From positions 1 to 64,000 of the forward strand of contig WHVD01000115.1 of assembly GCA_015178975.1 (NCBI GenBank): a DNA stretch of 64,000 nucleotides, in the 5' to 3' direction. Below are positions 1 through 11,299 of this stretch, piece after piece (position 1 is the stretch's first letter; every line of letters starts with the position of its first letter). This DNA comes from Hysterangium stoloniferum. Its lineage: Eukaryota; Basidiomycota; Agaricomycetes; Hysterangiales; Hysterangiaceae. A program made the translations under genes and the position numbers. The notes under the pieces were generated by a model. The model saw only the letters and a list, made by a program, of their open reading frames with translations, made no database searches and had not been told where the DNA came from.

Positions 1-3000
1 ACAAGGTTTTTCCAATTGTCCTGTTGATAGTTGCAATATACGCGGAGGTATTGTTCCAATGTCTGGTTGACGCGTTCGGTTTGTCCGTCACCTTCCGGGT
101 GATGTCCGGACGTGAAATGTAATGTCATGTCAAGGATTTTCCGAGGGATCTAAAGAAGTGAGACACGAACTCTGATCCTCGATCGGAAGTCACGTGGATG
201 GAACTCCGTGCTTGGAAAATACGTGGATAATGAAAAGTTCCGCTAACTGCACGGACGTAATTGTATCATAAGTAGGGATGAATATACCTTGTTTTGAGAA
301 TCTGTCAACAACGACTAGGATAGCGGAAAAGCCTTCGGAATCCGGTAGGTGTTCAATGAAATCCATAGATATAGAATTCCATGGGTGTTCCGGTACCGGG
401 AGTTGTTTCAAAAGGCCGTATGGCTTGTGTCGCTGAGATTTCGAGCGGGGACAAGTAGTGCAAGATTTACAATAGTGCTTAACGAATCCACGGAGTCCAG
501 GCCAAGTGTATTCTCTTCTTATTAATGATAGAGTTTTGTTGTACCCAAAATGTCCTGAGAGTGGATGATCATGTTTATATTGAAGGATCCTGAGGTGGAG
601 GCCATCGAAGTCCGGTACATAGATACGATCGTCAAGTCTAATGAAACCATGTTGATCAAGAGACCACCGAGGTTGATCGGGGTCCACGGGATTGTCCAGA
701 TGAGCTTTAGTAACTGGGTCTAGCGGAATTGCCGATAGAATATCTTGATGTAACTTTTCGATATCCATAATGATAATTCCACGGACAATGGGATTGACGA
801 GGAAAGTTGCGCGGACCAATGCGGTAAGTTGTTAATTCGTGAAGATAGGTTTCAGGTTGTGCGGATTTACTGTTGCATAGTCGTTGCTCCCCTCTTTAGG
901 ATAGACGTCCCATCGTCTAGTTAAAGCGTCGGGTTTGCCGCCGAGACGGCCGGGTCGAAAACGGATAATCATGTTGAAGGTGGAGAGATATTCAGACCAG
1001 CGGGCCTGCCGACAGGTCAAGAGTTTTGTGGTAGAAAAGTATTCCAGGTTTGTGTGATCTGTTACAACGTCAATAGGAGCTCCTGAACCTTCCAAATAGT
1101 GTCACCACGCTTTGAAAGCTGAAAAGATTGCCAGAAGTTCTTTATCATGAACGTCGTAGTTGAGCTCTGCTCCGGTAAAAGTCCGGACAGAAAAGCCACG
1201 GGGTGAACTTCTCCGTCGGAGTCCTGGATAGAGAGAATGGCTCCAAGTGCATAGTCGGAGGCGTCCGTTTCAACAATGAGCGGGAAGTCCGGTTTCCAAT
1301 GTGACAGAATAGGAGCTGTGGAAAAAGAATTTTTTAAAAGATTGAAAGCTTTTTGACACTTATCGTTAAAGTTCCACGGAGTGGCCTTACGTGTAAGACG
1401 GGTAAGGGGTACCGTGATGTCGGAATATCCACGGATAAAACGTCTATAAAAATTGGCAAAGCCGAGGAAGGATTGGATATCTTTAACTTTTCGGGGTTCG
1501 GGCCAATCTTTGATGACTTGCACTTTAGTTTCGTCCATGCGGAGTCCATCGGGTCCCATCATGAAACCTAGGTATTCCACGGAGTCCGTGTCAAAAGTAC
1601 ATTTTTTACCATTTGCGAATAAACCATGTTGTCTGAGCCTCCGGAGAACCTCACGGACTTGTTTGTCGTGTTCCGCGGGATTCTCGGTCTCGGAGTAGAT
1701 AAGAATGTCGTCCAAGTAAACAATGACGCATACATCGAGCATATCGGAGAAAATGTCGTTGATAAAACGCTGAAAAACAGACGGGGCATTAGTGAGTCCA
1801 AAAGGGATGACCAACCACTCGAAGGCCCCATAGCGGGTTCTAAAAGTGGTTTTCCATTCATCGCCCGCGGCAATCCAGACCAAATGATAGGCATGCTTGA
1901 GATCTATTTTGGTGTAAATCCGGGCATTCCACGGAGCATCGAGCAGGTCAGATATAAGTGGGAGTGGATATTTGTCCTTTTTGGTGACAGCATTGAGTCC
2001 TCTAAAATCAACACATAGTCGAAGGGATCCATCCTTTTTTCTGACAAACAAAACAGGTGCTCCAAAAGGAGACTTTGAGGGTCGAATAAAACCTATGGAC
2101 AAATGTTCATCCAGGAAATCACGGATTGCGGATAGTTCCGTGGACGAAAGCGGGTAAATATGTCGTAGGGGTGGCTGGGCGCCATCTTCAAGATCGATTT
2201 TTAAGTCGTATTCTCTGTGAGGCGGAAGCCGGTCAGCTTTTCGCTTGCTAAAAACACCCGCGAAGTCATGGTATTTCTCCGGGACGCCTTCTAGGTCAGC
2301 AGCTTGCTCAGATTCGGATACTGGGGTTGAGAAACGTCCAGTTGCTTCATCAATTTTTAAGTTGATAGTGAACGCCTGGGACCCATCCATTTTTGAAGCC
2401 CTAATAAAAGCTGCAGCATTAATCAGAGAAATGGACGGAGGTGCCGTGGGTTCCGGGGAAGCTGTAGGTGCTGTAGGGATCACAGGAGTCCTCGAGACTG
2501 CAGGTGCCGGGAAGGCCATGGGTGCCGTGGAGGCCGAGACAGGCGCAGTTTCCTCGGTCGCTGTGGGAGTTCGGAATGTTATACTGTTAGCTATCCAGTC
2601 AATCAACGGATTGTAGCGGGTAAGCCAGTTATGTCCTAGAACCACCGAGCAACTTGAGTCTAACTGGGTCACATAGAAAGTGACCAATTGAGATGTTCCA
2701 CAAGGGAAACTGATGGGTAAATCACAAGCTTGGGTAACAACCGAATTACTTGTGCCATCGAAGAGGCGGAGAGCAACGGGATTTATCGAATAAGTTGACA
2801 AAGAATTTTTCTGCGTGAATTTTGTATCTAAAAAACAATGAGTCGAGCCGGAATCTATGAGAGCTGAAAAAACGAATTTCGGAAGCATATTAGACATAAG
2901 TTTAACGAAAAATGAATCAGAATGTGAAAGAGCGGATGCGTTGAGGCGAGTGAACTCTTGAATGCGCGGAGAGGCAACGCAACCCCTAACCCGCGCGGAG

Positions 3001-3146
3001 TCCGCGGGGTTGCTTACTCTTTTTTCGAATCGGCAGCCGGTTTGTCCTTCGACGGGGTTTCCGTGGAGGCCTTGGCTGATCGACCCTTTGAAGAGTTTGC
3101 TTTTGCCAGTGGACATTCCGGGACTCGATGACCGGGTTTCCCGCAC
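1..3146 (-). pseudogene. Gypsy pol (protease-RT-RNase H-integrase), broken and partial
   Basis: The frame opens at 3146, overlapping gag by about 130 bases in the -1 frame, which suits frameshift expression. An aspartic protease motif DSGSTHCF lies in the first ~110 residues. Reverse transcriptase follows with the YLDDIL catalytic motif, then RNase H beginning VETDASDYALGA. RNase H is broken by a frameshift near 1195 and by an in-frame TGA at 1102-1104 where Arg is expected. A TAA at 832-834 interrupts the linker to integrase. The integrase H2C2 zinc site (HPLSGHFGYNK, then CKSCTTC) and the first catalytic Asp (SMDFIEHLP) are visible between 190 and 819. A one-base loss near 195 then shifts the frame ahead of the second catalytic Asp region. 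The C-terminal part is beyond the window. Confidence 0.9.
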
Positions 3147-4303
3147 AAGAGACAGAGGTTGTTGTCCATACGACGTTGTCTTTCTTGTGGAGTCAATTTG
3201 CCATCAGGTCCGAGTTTGCCTGAGAGGTCGGGTTTTCCGGCTTGCTTGCCGGACTGTTGACCCTTGTTGTTGTCCTTATTGTCCTTATTGTTGTTGTTGT
3301 TTGAAGACTTTTTATCGTTCTTCTTGTCGGATTGTGTGGAGTTCTGGTTGCTGGTTGATGAATTGGTGTTATTGTTTTTGTCCTTGGACTTATTTATTTT
3401 GTCCGCGGATGTCTCGCGGGCAACTTCCGCACGACGTTCCCAATAACGTGCGTCCGCATTTTGAGCTTTGAGGCGCATACGGGACAGGGTTTTTGGCTTG
3501 CCATCTTCTCCTTTTGAGACTTCGTCTTTAAGGTGGGATGGCAGACCGGCGTAGAATTGGTGGCGGAGAGCGGGATCGCCCCACTGACAACGAGCTGCAA
3601 GATTATTGAATTGGACGATGTAGTCCGTGATGCGCTGCGTGTCCTTCATACGAAGATTTGTGAGACTATTCTCGGCTTCTCCTGTCGGGTCATACGGGCC
3701 GAAGTTGGTTTCAAGCTCCTCAACAAAAGCTTCCCAATTTTCAAGCCAGAGCGGCTCTTCCTCGGTAATCCCGCTAAAAGCCGGTTCGAACCATTTCAAC
3801 GCGGATCCTGACAAATATGAAAGTGCGTAATTGACTTTTCGGGAGTCCGTGGAGAATGCAGCGGCGCGATCGCGGAAATTGAAGCGACATTGCATGAGGA
3901 AAGTAGAGAGTTTGTTTGGGTTGGAACCCGTGAAGGGTTCCGGAGCATTGACTTTTGACCGTGGAGGTTCTTGTTCCTTTCTTTTTCGTTCTTCTAGCAG
4001 GTGCGTCATGAATTTATCTATAGTACCTGCTAAAAACTCAGAAGTAGGATCCCTCGTGTTCGGTCGTTGAAAAGGCGGAGGATTTTCAGGAGGGATTTCG
4101 ACACCTTTGCCCTTGTCGGGGGCCACGGAATCATCCTCGCGCTCGGATTCGTCCAGGTCTTCCGGGATTTCTTCGATGCGGGCTTCTTCCATGGGTTCCG
4201 ACTGGTTCGCAAGCGTCTGACTGGTATACAGAGTTAACGGGGAATGAAGAGTCGACGGTCCAGGCATTGATGACTGTGCGCGTGTACTTCTTCTTGGTGG
4301 CAT
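3014..4303 (-). CDS. Gypsy Gag (nucleocapsid) protein
   Basis: The 429-residue frame starts at the ATG 37 bases inside the LTR boundary and is uninterrupted. An acidic N-terminal segment precedes the retrotransposon gag domain at about residues 95-260, which includes ALKWFEP and IVQFNNLAARCQW. A long Lys/Asn/Ser/Asp low-complexity linker follows. Near residue 380 is a CCHC zinc knuckle, CLLCGKPGHRVPEC. Gag forms the cytoplasmic virus-like particle that packages element RNA. The low-complexity linker is encoded by short trinucleotide-like repeats and differs in length in the second copy at 30.2-31.2 kb. Confidence 0.93.
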   Translation of the reverse strand: MPPRRSTRAQSSMPGPSTLHSPLTLYTSQTLANQSEPMEEARIEEIPEDLDESEREDDSVAPDKGKGVEIPPENPPPFQRPNTRDPTSEFLAGTIDKFMTHLLEERKRKEQEPPRSKVNAPEPFTGSNPNKLSTFLMQCRFNFRDRAAAFSTDSRKVNYALSYLSGSALKWFEPAFSGITEEEPLWLENWEAFVEELETNFGPYDPTGEAENSLTNLRMKDTQRITDYIVQFNNLAARCQWGDPALRHQFYAGLPSHLKDEVSKGEDGKPKTLSRMRLKAQNADARYWERRAEVARETSADKINKSKDKNNNTNSSTSNQNSTQSDKKNDKKSSNNNNNKDNKDNNKGQQSGKQAGKPDLSGKLGPDGKLTPQERQRRMDNNLCLLCGKPGHRVPECPLAKANSSKGRSAKASTETPSKDKPAADSKKE

Positions 4304-4339
4304 GATGAAAACAATCTGCGAGTATTAGTCAGAAAATAC

Positions 4340-5158
4340 TGTTAGGATACACACTCAGGCCGGGTTTCCGGAGAAACCTGCGGGATATCCGGTAGGACTT
4401 GGCTTCAGCTTATAGGCTGCGCCCTCGCTAGATCGTGTTGTCCAATTTCAGACAGGCGGACGGGAATCCCGGGGAGTCCGGGCGGGGGTTCGTGGGTCGT
4501 GAGTCGTGAGTCGTGAGTCAAGAGTCGTGAATCAAGATAGTCGAGAGAGATAGATGCGCCGGAGCCCGTGGGCTCCGACTAGTGCGAGCGGTCTGATAAG
4601 AGTAGGGTTTTAGAGAGGAAAATGTATTAGATTACTGGGGGGAATCTAAGCTAATTTTCTGACTGGATTGTATGTACAACATCTGCCAGTTTATATAGAC
4701 CGTGGAATGCATGACATACCGAATCCAGTAATAATGAGACGAAACGAGCAAAACATAGAACGGGAATAGTAAACACCAAATTGGTGTTAGGAACGGGACG
4801 GAACGGAGCGGAGTCCAAATCGTGACAAAGCATAACCCATAACGGGAAACGGAGCGGGAGCGGAGTCCTAAATCGTGACAGGTCATTTGACTAAAACGGG
4901 AACGGGGCTCGATTAGAGTGGTGACGGGATTCTAAGCGGGTCCGGTGACTGATGCGTGGGATGAAGACGGACATAGACAGAGACGGGGTTCGGGGGAAGT
5001 CCGGTGACTGATATGTGTCTTAATGAGGTCGAACGTAACGAGTCTTGACGTAACGGAGTCCAGGCGGGAAATCCTATAAACAGACGATTGGTGCTTGTAG
5101 CGCGTGGGCGCGTACGAGTTAGTGCCCAGAGTCCGGCGGGATTTGTCCGGTCGTAACA
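4340..5158 (-). repeat. LTR of Gypsy copy 1 (LTR family A)
   Basis: The 819-bp repeat runs TGTTACGACC... to ...ATCCTAACA read on the minus strand, with canonical TG/CA ends, directly upstream of gag. It contains a small GTGAGTC-rich tandem run near 4495-4545. It also carries a conserved motif (AAGCTGAAGCCAAGTCC on the minus strand) about 50 bases from its inner end. Related LTRs are the solo copy at 31327-32173 and the truncated copy at 32651-33229. The outer edge at 5158 abuts the AT-rich open frame directly. Confidence 0.88.
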
Positions 5159-5880
5159 ACTTCAATCCTTGTCATTCCCACATACTTTAATCTTTCTAGT
5201 GATTGTGACATTGACTCAGTAGGATCAACATATAAATTGTGGATTCTAGATCCTAGAGTAGTCATTACATCACAGCTTTCTAGCATTTGTACAAATTTGT
5301 TATATACTTTGATCTTATATGAGTGATCTTCATTGTAAAATGATATACAATTATCTCCAACCTTTTTTCTATCATCTATAATATCTTCTTTTCTTATTCC
5401 AAGATTTAATATATGCTTAAGAACATCTTTTCTAGTAGTAACATAGGAGATATCTTGGGAGATATCTATATCATGTAATATAATTTCATCGCAAATGGTT
5501 TCTCTTAGGAATTTTATTATGTTTTTAATAGGTACCTCAGATAATGAAATTTTATAAGAAAAGTAAGGAGTATTTGTGGGTGCAATATCATTATTCTTGA
5601 GAGTATCTGAGTGTAATAACTTTATCTTAAAGGAAAGTGAGAAATATACTTTGCATTTTCCATATATGACATCTCTAAAGTCTCCACCAATAGACCAAAG
5701 AATTACATTGTCACAGAAAATATATGAAGTATTAGAAGACTCAAAAGACAGTCTAATGGCTTCTAAAGGATTGTGGTATTTAGTATCCAGAACATCAGGT
5801 ATACTGAACTCTTTTATAATATCAATACATTCTTTGAGTGCCTCATTTGCCATGGGAGACTGTAACAGTTGTACACTCAT
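5159..5880 (-). CDS. AT-rich virus-like or replicon-like protein, C-terminus cut by LTR insertion
   Basis: I cannot name this gene. An open frame of 240 codons starts at the ATG at 5878-5880 (MSVQLLQSPMANEALKEC) and runs without a stop into the LTR, whose first bases add about ten residues (to 5119) before a stop. Base composition is much more AT-rich than its neighbours. The C-terminal half has a DID motif, then GDNCISFYN, KIKVYNKFVQMLE and finally GMTRIEV just before the break. This spacing, a folded domain ending in an R-x-E strand, resembles by eye a poorly characterised family in fungal genomes with virus-like or rolling-circle-replication-like features. That is recollection plus inference, not a database match. 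The undamaged frame implies recent acquisition or recent selection. Confidence 0.6.
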
Positions 5881-6166
5881 TACATTTTTTTCAATTTGAA
5901 AATCAAGACCTTCATATAGGAGGGTGTTTATAATTACTATAATCTCAAATATTTACTAATAAAAGTCTTATTTTTACAAAACTCCATCTTTAAATAGTGA
6001 TATCTATTCTGAAACAATTATATCATCAAAAAACAACCATCAGAAATAGTTCTCCATATACATCTTATACAACCCATAGTTATTTAACAAATTCTATTGT
6101 ATATAATTTCCTTCCTTTTACAGATGTCTACTAATACTTTTATTAGTACTTTGTCTTTTAAAAGCT
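5881..6166. other. AT-rich leader region of the 5159-5880 frame
   Basis: About 285 bases with no open frame, rich in A/T runs and TATA-like strings, lying upstream of the minus-strand frame. It probably belongs to the same foreign-looking block. No promoter element can be fixed. Confidence 0.4.
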
Positions 6167-6803
6167 CTATTTGGGAGTAAAATCCCTTGTGGCAGTCTGC
6201 ACCCAGATACTTGTCATTGTAGGCAGAGTTGTTTGACAAGTGTTCATCAGAGTCAGATGATGAGTCTGTGGGTCCCCTTCAATAAGCTTTTTCTTGGGGC
6301 CCACATTGTTTGAGAAGTTTTGGAGGTAGTTTGACTCTGTCTCCTCATCACAAGTCAATGTGCTTGTTCATCCTCTAGTTGAGGAGAATAAGCAGAAATG
6401 AAAATTGATTCATCATTAGGTTATTTACTAGTCCCTGTGTGCTTAATCCATAAACTGTTTCATACATATAACCTCTGGTCCTCAGCCTCCTTGGTGGGTT
6501 CTGTGCAGAGCATTTATTGATTGAAACATAATGAGACATCTTGCCCATGTGAGGACAGTTGATCTTAAAATGCTCCAGGCTCCCACAAATCCAGCACTCC
6601 TTAGGGGGCCTGGTGATGCTTTTTTTCTCACTTCTTTCAAAGAAAAACCTCCCATGTTTCCTGCCTTGTCTCGAGCTCAGCTTCCCTGTGATGCTGTTGT
6701 CTCTTGTTTCACTAATGAGAATGTGACTGCAACTGGTCAAGTCATTCCTGGTCAAGAGCTCCTCCTTGGCTTCAAGACTCAATTCTTCCTGTTCTGTGGT
6801 CAT
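6167..6803 (-). pseudogene. Retrotransposon gag-like remnant with zinc knuckle
   Basis: A minus-strand frame from 6803 gives 142 residues containing one CCHC knuckle, CWICGSLEHFKINC, preceded by a basic Arg/Lys/Ser segment. This is the usual layout of a retrotransposon nucleocapsid. A further frame (6358-6167) follows downstream after a stop. No protease or polymerase motif is attached. CpG sites are almost absent and TpG/CpA is abundant, as in other old repeats here. It is distinct from the Gag of copy 1. Confidence 0.6.
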
Positions 6804-6879
6804 TACTCTGGGTTTTTGGAACCTGTAACATTCTCAGTGCATCTGATTCCAAGCATTGATGAGAGCATCCTGTAAGTTG

Positions 6880-7236
6880 ATTGTGGAGGTTCCTGATCCC
6901 TTTTCTTGTTTTCTCCAATCATGTGATCCATCAATCTTTCTAAAGTCATTGCTAACAACTCAGAAGTGGGATCTGAAAGTGGTGGTCACTCATTAGACAG
7001 GGGATTTTCAACACCTTTTCCCTTGTCAGGGGCCACAGACTCATCCTCGTGCTCAGAATCATCTGGGTTTTCCAGGGATTCTTCAATATAGGCATCGTTC
7101 ATGGCATCTGGCTGGTTTGTGAGTGTCTGACCGGTGTACAAAGTAAGTGGGAAATGAAGAGTCAAAGGTCCAGGTATGTTTTCCTGTACAGGTGCTCTTT
7201 TTCTTGGTGGCATATTGTCACAATCTGTGAGTCCTG
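6880..7236 (-). pseudogene. 5' end of Gypsy family-A gag (third copy)
   Basis: The frame from 7213 starts MPPRKRAPVQENIPGP and contains the acidic SVAPDKGKGVE segment, matching the first ~75 residues of the Gag at 3014-4303. It stops at the CpG-depleted equivalent of the codons before EFLAGT. Homology to the untranslated leader continues to about 7236, ending in TCAGAAAATACTGTT, where an unrelated integrase piece on the opposite strand begins. It is therefore a rearranged fragment, not an element. Confidence 0.8.
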
Positions 7237-7930
7237 GTCAGAAAATACTGTTCTTTGCAAATAAGGGTTATAATCCCAATATTATGGTACATCCAGAATG
7301 GAATCTTGCATCAGCCCATGCTCAGGAGTTTGTCACAGACCTTGATGAACTCCACCAAGAACTCTGGAAAGCAATAACATCTGCCCAAGAACAATATCAC
7401 CATTCAGCAGACTGAAACTGGATTCCACCCTCTAACTTTAAAATTGGTGACCATGTTTTTGTTAAAGCTAAATTGTTCCAGACTACCTGTCCATTTGAAT
7501 TTATAGCACAAGCTGGTCTGCATCATGGACCTTGCAGCTTCTGGATAGTATGCACACAGTATACCCAGTATTTCATGTTTCTATGTTAGAACCATGTACT
7601 GATAACACTATCCTGGACCACATGCAACCTCCACCCCCTCCAGTTGTTATAGATGGAGAACCCAAGTTTGAAATCTCACAAATTTAGACTCAAAAATAGA
7701 TAATTGTTGATGCACTTGTAAACTGCTTTACTTGGTGAAGTGGGTGGGTTATGAGGACACAGATGAAGAAACATCTTGGATTTTAGCCACAAAACTCTGG
7801 AATGCCATGGAGATTGTAACTGACTTTCGCACAGCATACCCACTCAAACCTGGCCCATTATCCTCTCTCTAGCTGCATTATCTGCAGACTCTGTATACAT
7901 TTTGGATTCACCTCATTATTCCTTGTTTCC
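7237..7930 (+). pseudogene. Gypsy integrase C-terminus and chromodomain remnant
   Basis: The plus-strand reading gives FFANKGYNPNIMVHPEWNLA, DELHQELWKAITSAQEQY and FKIGDHVFVKAKLF. These are the integrase C-terminal region and its barrel-like DHVFV segment. Several stops and shifts follow. A degenerate chromodomain-like stretch is then readable (the KWVGYEDTDEETSWI region near 7738-7785). Chromodomain chromoviruses are the dominant Gypsy lineage in fungi. It abuts a fragment on the other strand at 7236. Confidence 0.7.
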
Positions 7931-8029
7931 CTATGTCTATCTTGCTTTATAAATTCTTGACTTCTTTCATTTTTGTTCTCATTTTTTCACACTTTTTGCT
8001 AAGTATTAAAAAGAAAGATTTATTATTAG

Positions 8030-8470
8030 TCATCTCTGAGTATTGGACCCTCTTGTCCCACCACTACAAACTCCCTGTGTAACCCCTGTATTTCCTCGGC
8101 CCCCCACAGACCTGTCCACCTCCTCAGAACCCTCAGAACCCCCAACCTCAGACTGCTCATAGTCCTTGTAATCTTTCAGGAACTCACAGAATAACTTGCA
8201 GAACTCCCGAAACCTGCCTACCAGGGTTTTCCGAACATTGTTGCCCTCTTGCAACAAAATGTTCTGGACCTCTATGCCCACTGCTATCCACCCTAAAACC
8301 TCCTCCAAGACCCCTGGCCTTTCCACATGCCCACCTGCTTCCCAGGAATCGGACCCTGAGGCTTCCTGCACCAGTGAACACTTGGCTTTCAAGTGCATGC
8401 AGGGCCAACAGCCTGTGCCCCAACTGGACTTCCAAAAACAGTCAGTGTTCTGGTAATTGCAACTGGAACA
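8030..8470 (-). pseudogene. Cys-rich hypothetical gene remnant
   Basis: The minus-strand frame 8398-8030 (122 residues) is acidic and Gly/Glu-rich. Just upstream in the same reading is a cluster resembling C-x2-C, DCFWK, GCWPCMHLKAKCS. This pattern recalls the Cys-rich binding region of hypothetical proteins that are multiplied in mushroom genomes. CpG depletion suggests a decayed repeat copy. No function can be given. Confidence 0.35.
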
Positions 8471-8789
8471 CCACAGGTCATTTCCTATTTCCAGTGGGGC
8501 TGGAAAATTCTTTTGTGTTTTCTGTCATTCAGGTCAGTAGGTTTGTTTCCCCATGGACTGCCCACTTACCTTTTGGGGGCTGGAGCCAGTCTTACAAGCC
8601 AAGAACTGCCAACATACCACTTTCATAACAATTTCTACAATTTCTACATATGTCACATTTGACATGAACAGTAACAGAGATAGTGCTACAATCTACCCAA
8701 CATTGTCTGGTACTCCCAAGTCCCTGATGTGGAATGTCTCGAGTATTGGGAGGGGACATACCAGTCTTACCTCAAGAATCCTTGGCTAG

Positions 8790-9250
8790 TCCTATGGCTA
8801 ATCAGTGGATACAGTAGCTTGAAAATTCTAGGCAGATGGTGAGGCATGCAATAGACAGAGCCCAGAAGATCCAGGCTTGACATATAATAAGAAGAAGGAC
8901 TCCCCCAGACATCTCAGGAGGAGTCCTTGTCCTTGTCAATCCACATACCCTAGAACTTCTAAAGGTCAAGGGAATGTGGAAGGAACTAGCTCAATGAAGA
9001 TAGGACTGTTTCATGCAACTTTGTGATGTGTTCCGAGTTTATCACTTGGTGAAAACTTGCAAGTTGATCCATTCTCGAACCTCAGAGAATTCTTTGATAA
9101 TCCTAGGGATTTCTCTAACACAGAGGAAACATGTTAAGTAGAGGCAATGTTAAAAGAGTCAGAACAACATTATTCCAAGTCAGATGGAAAGAGTATGGAG
9201 GCTGAGGAAGATTCATAGCTCAACAGCAGTGATTTCTGTAATGCTCATTG
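8790..9250 (+). pseudogene. Second Gypsy integrase C-terminal remnant
   Basis: Plus-strand frames read ENSRQMVRHAIDRAQK, then VLVLVNPHTLELLKVKG and, after a shift, NLREFFDNPRDFSNTEE. These are typical integrase C-terminal and tether segments of a Gypsy family different from copy 1. Stops occur in every segment. An LTR may begin near 9248 but I cannot set its ends. From here to 9507 there is only AT-rich sequence without a gene. Confidence 0.5.
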
Positions 9251-9507
9251 TTAGGGTCTGTTCTTTTGGGCCTCCACATATTGTTTCCACCCTTACTATC
9301 CACTGGCATCCTCAAATCAGTACCTTTGATAGTGGTTATCTAATATCAGTGTCCTGACAACACACCCACTTGACATACCATTTCCCACCTCCCCTGTTCC
9401 ATTAATATTGTATTACTATTTTCAGCCCCCTATTCTCCCATTTTACTTTAGCATCTTGTACACTAAATACTCTTCAGTTCAAATATCAACCAAGGATATC
9501 AACTAAG

Positions 9508-9740
9508 GAGGATAATCAAAAACTTCAAAATTTATTTACTCAATCAAGTATATATATTTATATTGTTTGACATAAAATTACTATTTCATTCAGATACAGT
9601 CCATGAGGTAATACTCCAGAGAATGGGGAAATATCAATATTTTCCTGCATCTGATAAAAGTTAGTCAAACAATCACCTGTAGATTATCCTTTTGGAATAG
9701 ATTCCATGACATGGATTAGTAGACCAGATAATTCTTTTGG
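9508..9740. repeat. ~230-bp dispersed repeat, left copy
   Basis: This matches 14492-14722 in the same orientation. Shared landmarks are ATTTACTCAATCAAGTATAT, TATTGTTTGACATAAAA and CTGATAAAAGTTAGTCAAAC. The right copy borders a Tc1/mariner transposase remnant, so both are probably terminal sequence of one Tc1 family. From 9740 to about 10580 I see no gene I can support; the sequence changes from AT-rich repeat to CpG-containing host DNA near 9980. Confidence 0.7.
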
Positions 9741-10581
9741 CTGTGACTGCATATTTTATGGGTTTATATTTCATTGCCCCAAAATTTTATCTTCAAGACA
9801 TGTATGCCCTTTTAAAATATACACAAATTTCATGGTTAAACAGTATTATTTGGGTTATGACTCAATATTTGGGATTGGATGTATTCTCTGGTATATATGT
9901 GACTTTTAAAAATAGTTAATAAAATTTAAAAAATAGAAAAATACATATAATAACTCAGGACTCATACACAACTATGCCTCGGACCTCCCTACAAAATAAT
10001 GAAAGGTTCACCAACGATTGTAATGGAATAGTGTGATCTAAGGTATCCGGCATGATCCAAGATATCCAACAGAATTAGCGGCTTCCGCCCATCCACGTGG
10101 AGCGTCCAAGGCCCCAATACCGCTTTACTGATGTGGCCATATTTGCAAGAATTCACTGTGATGTCTCACGCTGAGTCGGATTGAGAAAAAATAATGACCC
10201 ATTCTTTGACCGCTCACCACGGAAATTGGGTAAGTAGATCATTATTAACAACGCGATGAAAATAGCTAAGGTTCGCTGCATCAGTCAATCAAAATCTAGG
10301 ATGAAGTTGATGAAAAGTCCGTTTGTTTGAAGTGCGCATTTGCGAGTATATCTCCGGTGTAGCTGAATTACATGACAGAAGGCTAGTAAAACGATGAGCT
10401 CCCTCCTTCGTAACCTCCATCGTTCTTGGGGTCGGTGTAGTAACTACTTGGTTGAACATGAGTTTTTTCATGCCTATTTCGATTAGAACTGGTAGTAAAT
10501 GTGCTGTTGCAACCTGGAACTCTGCACGCAAACGCTGTTTGTAGATATATTTCTTCGTGAATTGTTTCATGTGACTATACT

Positions 10582-11299
10582 TCACTTACGTCTTTGATGG
10601 TCATGTGTACGCATATGAGTCTGTTGACAATGTTAATAAACAGCTATGCGCAGTGAAAACGATCATGACATACATATAAAGTGGCCTCCCTGTCAGCGAC
10701 GTAATTGCATCTGGAACAAGCATGTTGCTTCAAAGGGTCAATAGGGGCTCCCCCTCGCCGTGACGGTGCAACCGGATGCAAAACACCCGCTGCATCTTGC
10801 TCATATATTTCTATATGTCCTCTAGGTGGTGTTTGTTGATTCCTGCGATCCCGCTGTTGAGCATAAAATGGTGTTGTGGTAGAAGGCCTGTGAATGTATG
10901 GAGAGGTGCCTGGAGGCATACCGCGTGAGGAAGCCGTGCTCGAAGAGTACCCCTCCTCTCGATATTCCCGAGACTTTATTTTTGCATGAGCTCTCGAAAA
11001 TATATGAGGGATTCTCTTACTGAATATGGTCCAATTGGATACACTGGAAGGCACTGGGATTGACTAGGATTAGTAGTCGCACTAGCGTGGCGGTCAGGAT
11101 TGCTTGTGTGCTCTGTTCCAAGAAAGTCAAGCTGCATTATCAGGGTAGCATGTATGGAATTACCCTCGATTTCATCTTGAATTTCAGAAAGGTTGTTCCG
11201 ACTAGGGAGTATTTCACCCCCAGAGTCCTCTCGCTCTTCAAAGGAGCCAGTATAGTGATGATTGTAGCTAGAACGGTTCTGGGTAGGCCGTCGGGACAT
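10582..11299 (-). CDS. C2H2 zinc-finger protein, three exons
   Basis: Exons are 11299-11021, 10973-10674 and 10620-10582. Intron 1 (11020-10974, 47 bp) runs GTAAGA to AAG. Intron 2 (10673-10621, 53 bp) runs GTATGT to CAACAG with a branch-like TTATTAAC. Both are phase 0. Splicing joins CSRCNYVADREATLY to THMRTHDHQRRK and so completes a classical C-x2-C-x12-H-x3-H finger at the C-terminus of a ~205-residue protein. The start chosen is MSRRPTQNRS. The N-terminal 180 residues are Ser/Pro/Arg-rich and disordered-looking. An extra in-frame intron of ~51 bp (GTAATT to CAG) is possible in exon 1. A GTAAGT at the last codons could instead lead to another exon toward 10289. It is probably a nuclear DNA-binding protein with unknown target. 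CpG is retained, unlike the flanking repeats. Confidence 0.72.

Larger units (their letters stand above)
1..5158 (-). mobile_element. Ty3/Gypsy LTR retrotransposon, copy 1 (left end outside window)
   Basis: Gene order on the minus strand is LTR, gag, protease, reverse transcriptase, RNase H, integrase, as in Ty3/Gypsy elements. The upstream LTR lies at 4340-5158. Coding sequence runs leftward past base 1, so the second LTR and most of the integrase core and C-terminus lie outside. The copy keeps many CpG sites and a full gag frame, so it is comparatively young. Pol carries two stops and two frameshifts, so it is probably not autonomous. The element is inserted in the AT-rich frame at 5159-5880. 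A related CpG-depleted copy occupies 28507-33229 and a small gag piece lies at 6880-7236. Confidence 0.92.
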
